Positions 9,643 to 20,988 of a stretch of 64,000 nt of DNA are shown here, one piece after another (within the stretch, counting starts at the first letter, position 1; every line of letters begins with the position of its first letter). Made by a program: the position numbers and the translations under genes. The notes under the pieces are model-generated. The model worked only from the letters and a program-made list of their open reading frames with translations, ran no database searches and was not told the DNA's origin. The stretch spans positions 62,001 to 126,000 of the forward strand of contig JAUKTV010000020.1 in assembly GCA_030549205.1 (NCBI GenBank). The letters run 5' to 3'. The DNA comes from Apiosordaria backusii (taxonomy: Eukaryota; Ascomycota; Sordariomycetes; Sordariales; Lasiosphaeriaceae).

Positions 9643-11997
9643 ATGCACTTCCTCCAAGGCTGGAGCATCCTGCTGTGCTTTCTTGTGTCTGCAACAACAA
9701 CAACAACAACAACTGCTGCAAAGGCGGATTTGGTGTCTGCTGCTCCTGCGGCGGAACGTTCCAGCGATGCCGAAAATGGCATCGTTCGCATGCCGATGAG
9801 GCGGAGACGCCCTAGTCAACAACGGCCCAGGACATCAGGTCATGACTTTCAGCATGCGCAGCGCCTCCCGGCGCATCAAGCCTCCGAGTCGAGCACAAGC
9901 ACAACATCATCCGTGGCGCCCGCAGCTACTCTCGCCAAGACCAACTTGACGAGCATGTTCAAGGAGATGGCCTATGGCATCACATGTAAGTGAAATTCTG
10001 TGCGTTTTCCCCAGAGACTAACAGGCAGAACAGTATGGATTGGAGAGCCTGCCCAGGCCGTCACCCTCGACTTCGACACTGGCTCTTCTGAGACATGGGT
10101 TAGCCCACACTGCACCATGGTTGGCTGGAATCCGTCATACGAAAAGCTTTGTCGCGAGCTGGGCATGTATCTGCCGCAGCAATCCGAATCTGTCATCAAC
10201 ATAAATAAGTCTTTTCCATCCAAGTACATCACATACGGCAGTGGAGAGACACACATTGATTTTTACAAGGATGTTATCAGCTTTACGGGTGAGCTATCCC
10301 CTTCAACAATTGATCTGCAGTCTTGCAGCAGACAGGTTTTGACAGCCCTAACAGATCCGACTTTGTACTACGACGATGAAATGTTTGTGCTTTCCAAACC
10401 GGTTCAGTTCGGGGTGGCTACATGGTCATCCGGAATGGTCTCGGGCATTTTTGGAGCGGCATATGGATCTGGGTACAACCAGAATTACAGCGGCATCATT
10501 GATGACATGTACACGCAGGGTTTGATTCGAGACAAGGACTTCAGTTTCGCGCTTGGAAGTGTAGATGATGAAGTCGGTATGTTCCTCTTTTCGTTTTCTT
10601 CTCTCGCCGCCAGCGCACCCTCATATGCTAATTGTATCACGACAAGGCGAGATCGTCTTTGGCGGTGTCGACATGTCCAAATTCACAGGGCCCCTTCATG
10701 GGGTCGACATGGCGAGCCAGTTCCCGCAAGACGAGGATGGTTACTATCGGTACTGGATCAACCTCACCTACGTGGGTGTGACACAGCCTGGGTCATGCCT
10801 GTCCATCCCTCTCACCGATTACGATTTTGAACACCGCGTTCTTCCCGACTCGGGTACCACTCTTACCTACTTGCCAAGCGACGTATACGAAGGCATCAAG
10901 AGGTTTTTCCCCGAAGCCGTCGAGAACGCAACATACGGCACGATTGTCGACTGTTCCCACCTCACAACCCAGGGAACCATCGATTTCGGCTTTGGGAACG
11001 ACACCATCCGCGTGCCCTACAAGGACTTTATTTTCCAGCTCGAGCCGGGAGTGTTTGCCGACAACAATGAGACCATTTGTCTGTTGGGAGTTGTCCCCTC
11101 TTGGGACGAGTTTTATATCCTCGGAGACACCTTCCTGCGATCAGTATACGGTATGTTGCCTTTTCTGCTTCTGTAAGGTACCGTTCAAGTTCTGCGCAAT
11201 TTCTAACACAACTCAAAGCCTTGTTCCGTCAAAAAGAGCACAAGATCTACTTTGGCCAGTATCAAAACTGCGGCACCAACATCATTTCAACTCATGGCAT
11301 CGGGGAATTTTATGGCGATTGTGAGGAGGGATCCGAAACTTCCTCCTCTTCCGATGGCTCGGACTCTAGCGAGCTTTCATCTTCTTATTCCAGCTCAGAA
11401 TCATGGGCCATGACACCGACATCAAGCACTTCTTCCTACACAGCACCCAAATGCACTTCTTACTCCACTGGCACCTACTCCGCCGTTTTCACTTCCACCA
11501 GCACCTACGACCCTTGGGAGACAACAGAGTCGGAACTCCCTTGGGACACAACCACGACAGATGACTCGACCTGGAGCTGGACGACAGATGATATTGATAC
11601 TTGGACTTCAACAACGGACGATATCTGGACGTGGACAGACACGAATACGGTCTGGGATTGGACTACTATCTCCGTTACTATTGACACGTTTGAAACGATG
11701 CCGACCGCGGGGACAGAGGAGTGGACGACGATCGACTTTGAGACGTGGACGGATGAGAATAACAGGGTGCATGTGACCAGCAAGCCTGTTCTGGTTCATG
11801 GTTCTAGCCCGACTCTGAGTCCGACTTCGAGGCGGCGCGAGAAGAAGGGGAGGTATAACCGGTGGTCACCGACAGATGCGGCGGCAATAAAGCCGGCGAT
11901 GACGGTGAGCGCCGGGCCGAGGGAGACGGTGGTTGTTGACGCTGGGAATGGGAAGGAAAAAGTCACGATTGTGGATGGGACTGTGCAAGGTCAGTAA
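9643..11997 (+). CDS. Secreted pepsin-type (A1) aspartic protease with Trp/Thr/Asp-rich tail
   Basis: Four exons, 9643-9985, 10034-10576, 10647-11150 and 11219-11997, give 722 residues. The N-terminus (MHFLQGWSILLCFLVSATTT) is a signal peptide followed by a Thr run from a CAA/ACA microsatellite. A basic propeptide-like stretch follows (residues about 50-65, MRRRRPSQQRPR). The first catalytic motif is DFDTGSSETWV with Asp129, and the second is LPDSGTTLTYL with Asp363. IYFGQYQNCGTN ends the protease domain near residue 480. The tail (about 485-722) starts Ser-rich, then has a Trp/Thr/Asp segment (about 560-650), then ends basic and Val-rich. No GPI-type hydrophobic end is seen, although a GTCAGT at the last codons could be a donor to an unseen exon. 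The role is probably extracellular or wall-associated proteolysis. The introns (48, 70 and 68 nt) all restore conserved frames. Confidence 0.88.
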
Positions 11998-12433
11998 TTG
12001 TCTTTAGGATCCAAAGACTTGGAACCAGCAGGTGAGAGCTAAAGCTAGGGTGTAAGAAAGGTAGAGCAGGGCGTGGTACGAAGGGTGAGATGTTTGGATA
12101 AAAGAGTGAAAATAGAGAAAAGAACTTGGCTTCCTGAATCTGTGAGCCGCGTGTTGATTTAATCCACTGTTTTGTTGGAAAAGGGGTCAGGGGCTCTGTT
12201 TAGAGAGTAGAGACTGCTATAAAACCAAGGGTTAGGGGACTTTAAGCTGACGTCACATGATGTTGGCGCCTAATTACGGTGGGAAACAAGTCAATTAACG
12301 CGTCCAAGACACGAAAAACTCAAGCTCCACGACAAGGCAACCTGGTAACCATTATCCAAACACACACAAACAACCCCATGTAAACCGAGCCTGTCCGTTT
12401 CCATATATTATCAAACATCATCAATTGCCTGTG
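11998..12433. other. Intergenic region upstream of RTT106
   Basis: This is the protease 3' flank followed by the RTT106 promoter. A perfect TGACGTCA lies at 12248-12255. The 100 bases before the start are rich in CA (CACACACAAACAACC). Confidence 0.5.
12248..12255. promoter_or_regulatory. TGACGTCA palindrome 179 bp upstream of RTT106
   Basis: This is an exact CRE/ATF-type palindrome, followed directly by CATGATG. Its position 179 bases before the RTT106 ATG is a normal distance for a fungal upstream element. Binding is inferred only. Confidence 0.45.
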
Positions 12434-13989
12434 ATGGCGACAAAACTCGATGTCGAGACTCTCCAATCCGTCTTCCAGACGCGACCAGACCTTCTTGCTG
12501 GCATCCAGAAAGCTGCTGGTATGCCATGCGCCCGCCCCTGTCCTTTCACTGGGAAAACTACTGACAAGCAGAAATCAGACACTCCAGCGCGCGTCGGACT
12601 GTTCAACGATATCGCGAGCTTTGTATACGAGCGCATTGCCACATCCTCCGGCCATGCCCCTACCCAAGACGACGGCCCGGCCGCCAAGCGAAGACGAGTC
12701 GATATTGCACAAGTACAGTCGTCGCAACAGACACAGTCGAACGGGAATGCCGCGGGTGGGGGTGTGAGTGTTGGCGCAGCTGCTTCGGAACAAGTGCTGC
12801 TCGAGATCAAGGATATTTCTGTGACGGTGCCACAGCGAAAAAAGTACGATGTGTGTTTTACAAAGAACTTTTTGTACGCAAAGCTGTCGGGGAGCTCTGC
12901 CCCTGTGCAAGGGATTGTGTATCCATGGAAGGAGATTGGTATGTTTTCGTTGTCTGTCACATGCTTGTCATTCAGGAACAATTGCTAACTTGCACGGTTC
13001 TTCCCGCCACTTCAGAACACATCTTTTACCTCCCCATCCCCGAAAAGTCCGCAGTTCAACACAACTACGTCATCCTCCCACGCAACAGCTACCTGCCTAC
13101 CCGGACGGCCAAACCCGCCGCGGGCGCTGTGCCAGCCAACCCGGGCGCTCTCGAGCCGCTCGTCTTCAGCGTTCCTGCTGCAGCCCCAAAGCCTGGCTCG
13201 ATCGGGGGCGCCTCAGCCAAGACGGCAGAGGCCGTGTCGGACAGTTACAGTACGCTGTTCCACTGGGCCCTGGCGACTTCTCTCAAGTCGGCGGGAAACC
13301 ACTCTTGCAGCATCGTCGCGTCAGACCCCAAGCTCTTCCACTCGGTGGCGAGGCAAGCGTATCGCCCCACGGAAAAGGCGGTGCATGTCAAGGCGTTCAG
13401 GGGGAGCAAAGATGGGTACTTGTTCTTTTTGCCGACGGGGATACTGTGGGGGTTCAAAAAGCCGATTGTGTTCTTGCCGCTAGACAGGATTGCGGCGCTG
13501 AGCTTTACATCGGTGCTGGCAAGAACGTTCAATATCGTCATTGAGCTCGATGTGGATGAGTCGGGAAGCGTAGAGAAAGAGATTGAGTTTGGCATGCTGG
13601 ACAAGGAGGATTTCGAGGGGATCAACGCCAATTATGTGCAGCGGCATGGGCTGGCGGATAAGAGCATGGCGGAGAAGCGGAAGGCCAAGAGGGAGCTGGC
13701 TGAGAATAACAAAACCACGGGCGAGGAGGATACAAATGGAGCTGAGGAAGGGGAGGCTGAGAATGACCAAACCGCGGGCATGACAGCGTTGGAAAAGGCA
13801 CAGTGGGAAGCAGAGCAGCGGTTACAGGATGAAGAGGATGAAGAAGAGGAGGATTATGATCCCGGGAGTGAAGGAGAAAGCGAAGGGAGTGGAACGTCCA
13901 GTGAGGAGGAAGACGGCGATGATGCGGAAGGCGGAGAGGATGATGAAGATGAAGATGACCTGGATGGGGACGGTATGGATGAGGACTAA
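12434..13989 (+). CDS. RTT106: Histone chaperone Rtt106
   Basis: Exons 12434-12518, 12579-12938 and 13016-13989 give 472 residues, close to the 455 of yeast Rtt106. Rtt106 binds H3-H4, notably H3 acetylated on Lys56, and feeds it to nucleosome assembly and silencing in the nucleus. The N-terminal dimerisation region reads FQTRPDLLAGIQKAAD and TPARVGLFNDIASFVYERI. The tandem PH domains follow, with YPWKEIEHIFYLPIPEKS, FRGSKDGYLFFLPTGILWGF and FLPLDRIAALSFTSVL. The C-terminus (from about residue 400) is a Glu/Asp-rich tail usual in this family. The first intron could end at 12571 or 12578; only the latter (60 nt) keeps the conserved TPARVGLFNDI frame. The second is 77 nt with donor GTATGT. The CRE-like site at 12248 lies in its promoter. 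Confidence 0.93.
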
Positions 13990-14120
13990 TGATGAGATAC
14001 TCGGCTGGTTCTGGGATTTCTTGGTTCATACGGATAGAGTGAGTTAACTTTGATAGACATCTTTTCCATGGAGACCCCCAAAAAAGGGGCAGACATCTTT
14101 CCAAGAACACGGTGCCAAAT

Positions 14121-14136
14121 ACTGTGTAAATACAGT
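14121..14136 (+). promoter_or_regulatory. Puf3-type TGTAAATA element inside a short inverted repeat
   Basis: ACTGTGTAAATACAGT lies 132 bases after the RTT106 stop and is likely within its 3' UTR. It holds TGTAAATA (14125-14132), the known core of Pumilio/Puf3 sites in fungal mRNAs, flanked by ACTGT/ACAGT arms that could pair. It also lies 160 bases before VFA1, so it could instead be part of that promoter. Confidence 0.3.
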
Positions 14137-14296
14137 GTTTTCTCCGATTCGGGGTGAAGCTACCCCGCGGCGACTTGGAAGCCTGTCGCGTCGAACAGCT
14201 CAGTCTGAACAACTCGCACTATTTAGACCAAAACATCAACAACAACAAACAAACAACCCATCCTCTCAACTGACATCAACGAAGGTTCGGATATCA

Positions 14297-14991
14297 ATGG
14301 CATTTCCAAACGAATACACGCATCGCAAGGTCGCCGAGACAGCCGCCAAATCATGCGAGATTTGCTACAAACCCAGCTCGAGTGTCCTGATCACGTCGGA
14401 CAGCAAAGATTGGTTCTACGTCTGTCCTTCCCACCTGAAAGATACAGGCTTCTGTACCCCCAAGATCGACCATGCCGCCATCGAAGCACGCAAGAAGAAA
14501 GAGCTCGAGGATGAGATTGAGCGGGTGAAGAAGGAGTACGAAGAAAAACAGAAAAAGAAGAAGGAGAAGGCAGAGAAGAAGGATGACAAGGACGAGAAGG
14601 ATAAGGACAAAAAGGACGAGAAGGATGACGCAAAGAAGGCAGACGACAAGGAAAAGACGGCAGCAACGGTTAGATCCGTCGACTACTCTCCCGCCTCCCC
14701 TGGCTGTGCCGTGTGTGCCTGCTAACGGTCTTGCAGAAAAAAGAGGATTCGCCTGTTTCACCAACTGAGGAGGAAGAGCCTCGCGTATTCGAACTCAAAC
14801 CGTCAGTTCCCACACGTCGTTGCCAACATGTTTTGCAAGAAACACTGAGCTGACCCGAGTTGGGAGCATTCTACAGTACCTTTTTCCAGCAGCGGCTGTT
14901 CAAGAAGAGGCAAGCCGAGATCGCCAAGCGGAACCGAGAACGATTGCGCGATCCAAACTACTTCCCGTCGGTGCCCAAGAACCTGCCCTGA
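14297..14991 (+). CDS. VFA1: Vps4-associated protein 1 (Vfa1)
   Basis: Exons 14297-14668, 14737-14801 and 14877-14991 give 183 residues, similar to yeast Vfa1 (203). Vfa1 binds the AAA ATPase Vps4 at endosomes and stimulates its ATPase activity in ESCRT-III disassembly and vacuolar sorting. The N-terminal zinc-binding module is visible as CEICYKPS (C-x2-C), then FYVCPSHLKD (C-x2-H). A long charged helix of Lys/Glu/Asp repeats follows (residues about 65-120). The last exon gives TFFQQRLFKKRQAEIAKRNR and then LRDPNYFPSVPKNLP, the conserved end that carries the Vps4-binding region in yeast. Introns are 68 nt (donor GTTAGA, acceptor TTGCAG) and 75 nt (donor GTCAGT, branch GCTGAC). The middle exon is only 65 nt. 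A read-through of intron 1 ends in Cys-rich nonsense after about 18 residues. Confidence 0.93.
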
Positions 14992-16556
14992 TATATTGCT
15001 GTATAATCCCCGACGGCGAATACAAGACGATCATCTTGCCCTGCGCAACAACACCGAGAGGCTCAAGATATATCCAGGCCGATGATATCCACGGTTCATG
15101 TAACACAAGAAAACGGTGCTGGATGACCGATTCAAGTTCGCATTCCTGGACCACTCAGAGATGGGTTTCCCAGAAGGGCAACTCTTCCCTCTCGGCAAAG
15201 AGGGGACCTGGAACTTGGAAGCGACGGGCACAGCGGGCAAAGCAGGGGTCGAGAAAGAGGTTACCGAACCGAGTACCCCGCGGCGCAGCAAAAGACCACC
15301 GTTTTGTCTAACTGTTGTTGGCAGTTGTAACTCATATCCCGCACCGTTTTGGTCATGCAGTCATCCAACCAGGGGAGGGGTGTCTGTCTGTGCCATTCTA
15401 TACATACTGTGTGAGCTAATGCAGCCCTCCTTCTGCGTAGGGCAGGATAGGGCAGGAAGAATGGCAGGGGAGGGGGGTGTCAACAGTGAAGAAGAGTATG
15501 AAGAGTGATGGGTTAGGGTTACACGGATAAAATCGAGATATTTTTCAACCGCCAACCATATACATCTTACACTACTGTACACCACCACATCTCCTCACCA
15601 GCATCTGCACTCCTTCACACCTACCACACCTTGGAATACCCTGTTCCATGGCACTTGTGCGAACGGTTCAGCCCTTTTTACACTATCGCATAGGGGCCAA
15701 AATGCGAGGTGCTTTCCTCATAGGACTCTTGGAACCGAGGCAAACTCAGAGAAGAACAGGGCCGGGAAGTGGCATTTGGGGGCCATCGACCGACAGCCTA
15801 TCGAGGGAGATTGGAGAGATTGGATTCTGCCGAGCTTTGAGTAACCCTGTTGGCGATCCCCCAGCATGTTTTCCCTGCTTATATATACATAGTATACTTT
15901 GCCGTGCCCCTCCGCCTTCATGATGCCTTGGACGTGGGGTAGTCTCTGCTGAGTCAAATGGGTGGCGGTCCGGTCTGTTGTGCGCGTGCTGCGCCGTTGG
16001 CCTGCTTTTCTTTCCCTCATCACAGACCCGCTCTCAACAACAGATCCTACGACAGTAGCATTCGGTTCCACAGAAAAAGAGCTAAACAGGCTGTGCCGCC
16101 AGCTTGCCTCGAGCGATCGGGGCCTTGTGGAAGGTGGAGAATGATGGAAGAGGCATCCCCGTCGGTTGTTGAAACGGAATGGCTACCTCCCACCTCCCAA
16201 GATTGGATGGAGAGTTACTAGTATTCGTGCCATGTCAGACGGTCGATCTGCTCAGTCAGCACAGGTCAACCTACAGCAAACGGGGGGCACTGGACGGGGA
16301 CGGGTGAGGCAGAAGACCACGGGAGCGGAACATCCTTCCGTTCAGTGCAGCAAGTAGGAAGGCAGACGCGACATTTTCATATATTTTGTGCAGCGTGCAG
16401 GACCAACGGCATGACGATAAAAGGACGCGGGGTGGGGAGGTAGGTGGTCGTGCGTACAACATGACATGTATTGGAAATCCTACGCCAAGGAAGAGACCTC
16501 ACCTGCATCTGGGAAGTGGTTTGCTGCTCAGTTTTCTGTTCGGCAGAGTGCGAGGA

Positions 16557-16569
16557 GGGGGGGGGGGGG
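16557..16569. repeat. 13-bp poly-G tract
   Basis: This is an uninterrupted G run inside a G-rich segment (GAGGAGGGG...). It is prone to slippage and to sequencing-length error, and could form a G-quadruplex. Confidence 0.85.
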
Positions 16570-17356
16570 AACGGTCTTCGATGTAAGCATCCTCGGTGAG
16601 GGGCAGGGAAGTTGGGAAATACCTACCCTTGAAGCAGTTCGACGGATCATCTACCGATTAACCAGAAATATGAACCGAAGGAGCCTCATTCTCCTATGTA
16701 TGTACTGATCGATGAGAAGGTTGGCGGGTTTGTGCCCCATATCAAACGGCTTATAGAACCCCGTCTTACGCTGACCCTGTCCATCTCATCATGGTCCCAT
16801 AGCAGTGAGGTACTTACTCACCAATCCAACGTGCGTTTTGTTAATCTCGTGCCGTGCTAGCTATCTATCCGAAAATTGGTTATGTATTTCCGTCACATTC
16901 AACAAGCAAATTCCGGGCCGGTCTTTGCTTATTAAAGAGTTGAAACTGAAGAACTGTGCATGAGAGATGAAGCAAATGGTGGGTGATACAAGCCCAGACC
17001 ACCATCCATCCATTCCAAGGCGGGAATTTACTAGGGTAGGTATCTAATAATCCCAGAACTCATTGCCAGGGCAAGTACATTCACCTCGTAGGGATGAGGT
17101 ATAAATGCTTCGTACATTATCCTTCCTGCCGGCAGCAGCGGCAGGCTTGAGGATCGAACCTTTTTTCCCACCTGCTGCTCATGATCATGAAATCTCGAAA
17201 CAGCCTAGTGCTTACCCTATCGATTTCATCACCCTCTGTGCACACCTCACCTCTCACATCACACAATATTTGCATAAGTTTCCTCCAAATGTGACCTGTC
17301 ACCACACGACAGGGTGAGGTGATCAGGTGCATTTCCTGAGTTCCGCGCACACCCCG

Positions 17357-17373
17357 CCCCCCCCCCCCCCCCC
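17357..17373. repeat. 17-bp poly-C tract
   Basis: This is an uninterrupted C run preceded by ACACCCCG. Its exact length should be treated as uncertain because such runs are often miscounted. Confidence 0.85.
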
Positions 17374-18578
17374 ACCAACCACTACCTAAGGTACATACAA
17401 ACCACATCGGCTATCAATCTCATCCCTCTGGTCCTTTGCCTATCTTAGCTTAGAGTAGATATCTCATCATGACGAGATAGATGAACGGCACACGGCGGCC
17501 AACCCAACGAACGGGTGGGACGGGTAAGGAGGTGTGTCAGCAGCTATAGTTCGTTACGGTATGTCACGGGTGGTGCTCATCACAATGTATGCAACCAAAA
17601 GATAATCCGAGTATGCGAATGAGACATATCACAAGTGGAAATCCTCGGACCGCGAAGGGCAGGGCAATCAATGGCGACATGATCGGGAGGAAACGTGATC
17701 TGGGGCTGACAGTTGAACCTTGCCTGCCGTCCGGCATGGAAAGAGTTTGTCTGTCTGCCTGTCTGTCAGTCAAGCCACCTATGGCTACCGAGATCGGATG
17801 ACCCAAGTAGGTACCTTGCGTATGTTACCGGAAAATGTTATTCTGCATACGCAAAACATAGGACAGGCTGACTGGAGATGCTGCAGGCGAAAACACAAAG
17901 ATGTTGAAACTCCGTTTATGCATGCGGGAGCGGCTTATGAGAAGCAAGATGCTATCAGCCATGCGGTTAAGTTGACGAGGCCAACACACGGAACCATAGC
18001 CCTGACTAGGTAAACCAGGAAAGGAGTAGCAGAGCCTCAAGTCGGCATCTTACAAGATTCAGTCATGCGAAAAAGAGGATCTTGAATACACGGCAAGAAT
18101 CAAACAGGCTGTTGATGAGTCAGATATCATGAAGACCTTTCAAAAAGTGACTGGGACACTTTCAATTCCCCGGTGAGGGCGGGCAAGGTCATGGAAGACT
18201 GTCGAGACCAGTTTAAAGAGGACAAAAGTTCAAGGTTGTCAACACAGACCACCGAATGCAACCCCCTCGCTGGTATCAACCCCTTTTCTCTACATCACCA
18301 ACACGGCACCTTCTTGGATGATAAAGTCGGTTACACCAGTGCCTCGTTTCCAACGGCAATACTCGCCTGATGAAACAGCTCTCGTCTACCGTCACATCAA
18401 CTTCAGCTGGTACACTTACCACAAATCGGACATCGTTGTATGTGCGTCTGTTCACCCGCAACCCGTGCATGCCGTCTCGCACTACAAACAATTGCAACAC
18501 ATCCTCGGATCATCCGAGCTCTGAACCTTGTGATGTGATGGTGCTTAGTGTACCTACCTGGTGGGGGGTGACAGAAAA

Positions 18579-19772
18579 TCAAAGATTCTCTCCCCTCTGC
18601 CCCGGTGGCATCCTTATCCCCAACGCAGCCATCCGGCTCGCAATCTCGCTCGCTCCCACGGGGCCGCCCTTTTTCCCTCCCACCATCACGGTGACCTTGT
18701 CGACCTTGCTATGCTGCAGGGAAAAGGCTGGCGCGACCCAATCCCCACAGCTGCACTTGAAACCCCTCCACGAGTACCTCCCCACCGACGACCCGCACTT
18801 TGGATGCGGGCAGCTGAGCCTCCCTTCCAGCTCCCCCAGCTCAAGCGTATCCCTCATCCATGACAGCGCCTCAACAAAGTAATGCGGGCAGTCCCCCTTT
18901 TCCTTATTCCCCCTCCCCTGGTGAGGCACGACAAACGGCTCCGTCGCCAGCACCCTCCGGCACTTCTTACACCTCAGCTCAAAATTTGTCACATTTTCTT
19001 CTTGTTTCGCGTCATCCTTCTTCTCGGCCTCCTCATCCTCAAACCGTATCCAATCCGGCGCCCTCCCCACCGCCGCCGCCATCTCCACCTCCCTCTTATA
19101 CAACCACCTCTGGTATTTCACCTCCTTCTCCACCGCGTCGTCGCTCTCGGCCGGGCACCCCATCTCAACCCACATCTCCAGCTGCTCCATGAACCCCTCG
19201 TTCGGCTCCGCAATCGGCCGTGTCTCCCTCACCCACCGCACCGCTTTTTGCACTGCCTCTTTCGCGTCCACATTCCCTTTGCCATCTCCCCCCCTTCCCA
19301 AACCAAACCGATGGGGATGCTTCCAAAGCAGATACGCCACAATCGCCGTAACAGACCTCGACTTGCCCATCGCGCAGTGCACCAGCACTCCTCCCATCTT
19401 TTCCTCCCCTTCCTCCTGATTGGGGGAGTGATGATCGTGCCCGTATAACCCCCTCTGTATAAACCTCACCATCTTGGGCAGGTGCACCAAGATGTCCTGG
19501 TCCTCCATGTCGTCAATGTCGACGGTCATGTGCTGCAACGGCCGGTAGGCTTCATCTTGGAGGGTGTCGAGCGAGTACTTGATGACGGAGAGGACGTGGG
19601 TGATTTTGTGCTCATTGATGAGGCGAGGGCGGTTGACGCCGAAGATGCTGTTACAGTAAGTATCACGGTTAGCAAATAGTAATAATGTTGATAAACAAGA
19701 AAGAGCTGGAGGGAGGATAGCTTACCCTCCTACGAAGAGCTCTTCGGGGCCGTTTATCCTGTTTAATGCCAT
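18579..19772 (-). CDS. YVH1: Dual-specificity phosphatase Yvh1
   Basis: On the minus strand, exons 19772-19726 and 19647-18579 give 371 residues (yeast Yvh1 has 364). Yvh1 is needed late in 60S ribosome maturation, where it helps release Mrt4 so that the stalk can form; its zinc domain is the essential part for this. The catalytic loop is VHCAMGKSRS, with Cys107 and Arg113 in the CX5R motif. The N-terminal exon gives MALNRINGPEELFVGG, and the second continues IFGVNRPRLINEHKITHVLS. The C-terminal zinc-binding region has CKKCRRVLATEP, CPHYFVEALSWM, LSCPHPKCGSSVGRYSW and FKCSCGDWVAPAF, all as in the family. The single 78-nt intron (donor GTAAGC, branch GCTAAC, acceptor AACAG) is phase 2. The protein ends soon after the zinc domain with a short Gly-rich tail. 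Confidence 0.94.
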
Positions 19773-20988
19773 TCCCAGCTATGAGCCGTCGTTGTTATCG
19801 TAGATATATTTGGTAGAATGTGGCGCAGATTTTTTTTGTTTTTTTTTTGACAACAAGATCTGGGGTATGATCGCAAATGCTAAATCGATGCTTTCTGTTT
19901 CTGTTGATCAATCGTGAATTTCTTTGCCCCGCAGTCGCAAGTCGTTCGCTGGAAAACGCGGGGCAAAAAATGACAGCCTAGCCCCACGCGGCGCGCGCCT
20001 GGTAAGGTTTAGTGGTCCCTCGGCACCCCATGGACCCCTGAAAATTGACCTGGGAGAGTGGACCCCACATAGAACCCTCCCATTCCGCTTCATCTTTTCC
20101 GGTCCTCAAGACTTTACTGTGGTAAATGATGGAACATCTGAATTACTTTTTTGACACTGATAAGCATAAAAACCAAACTATATGTACGTTATACACGCCC
20201 CCAGTTCCTCATCGTCCCATTCGCCGCTGGTATCGATCCCCACGCTTTTCCCACAATGCTCCAAGACAAATATACGTTGATGGTATGCCTGACCATTGAC
20301 AGATGCCTTCCACCCAAATGTACTTGTAACCAATAAACCAAATGAAGAAAGAATTCCAAGAATAGTATCAGGCTGATAACCGGACATGGTAAGTATTCAT
20401 GTGTCGTGATCGCGTAAACTGCATGTCCTCGGCTCGTCATAACTTCCTCCAACGCCATCCTCTGTAGCCCCAAGCCACCTAGCATCGGGGAATAGAGCAT
20501 GACGAAAGAGGTCAGACCGTTGGGATCGGAAAAAACCAAGGCCTGGCGACAGCATCCATCTGCAAGAGAAGTTGCCATGCAGAAGCTGACCCACGTGCTA
20601 TTGGTAAACAAGTCACCAGCACGGCAGGGTGGTGGTGGGGTGGGGCCTGCTGATGAGCGATATCTGGAAGCCATACAGAGAGGGCTGACTGGCTGCATGT
20701 TTGCCGTGTTTTACTCCTCGTTCTGCGAAGGTCTTGCACCACCTTTGCCCCGACTTGGCGCAGGAGCAAAAAAAAAAAAAAAAGAAGGAATGACGCCGGT
20801 TCCGCCACTCCGCGTGTCCTGACTGAAGACCCCGAAGTGCGTCCGACCTAAACGCCCCTGAAAAAGGGGTTTCTGACTTTGTCACTGGTCGACCTGTCCC
20901 GTCAGAGATTTTCCCGGCCCGGCAATCTGCCCTGTTTTGATCCTTCCCGCTTTATTCCCTGAGTGACAGTATTCGTCGATGGTCCGTC
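19773..20988. other. Intergenic region upstream of YVH1 and downstream of the C2H2 gene
   Basis: A T-rich stretch at 19830-19850 lies just upstream of YVH1 on its strand. A run of 17 or more A sits near 20768-20785. A minus-strand open frame at 20189-20698 has one hydrophobic stretch but no homology I recognise and poor codon character, so I do not call it. Confidence 0.4.

Larger units (their letters stand above)
14992..18578. other. 3.6 kb gene-free region between convergent VFA1 and YVH1
   Basis: I see no supported gene. Both neighbours end into it, so it holds two 3' ends and no expected promoter, which makes its length notable. It contains a 13-G run (16557-16569), a 17-C run (17357-17373), GTCTGTCTGCCTGTCTGTC (around 17748-17767), and TAGGTA/TACCTA motifs at 17032-17048, 17383-17396 and 17805-17820. 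Short open frames (for example 15648-15923 and 15958-16221) have no recognisable domain. A non-coding RNA or a gene of many tiny exons cannot be excluded. Confidence 0.45.

Noticed and set aside
10289..10335. Possible extra intron in the aspartic protease (GTGAGC to GACAG)
   Set aside because: Its length (47 nt) is not a multiple of three and leads to an early stop, while the unspliced frame runs on into conserved protease sequence.
12519..12571. Shorter first intron for RTT106
   Set aside because: It breaks the frame of the conserved TPARVGLFNDIASF segment. The acceptor at 12578 keeps it.
20189..20698. 169-codon minus-strand frame with one hydrophobic stretch
   Set aside because: There is no recognisable domain, it is Cys/Pro-rich with random-looking composition, and no intron or start context supports it.
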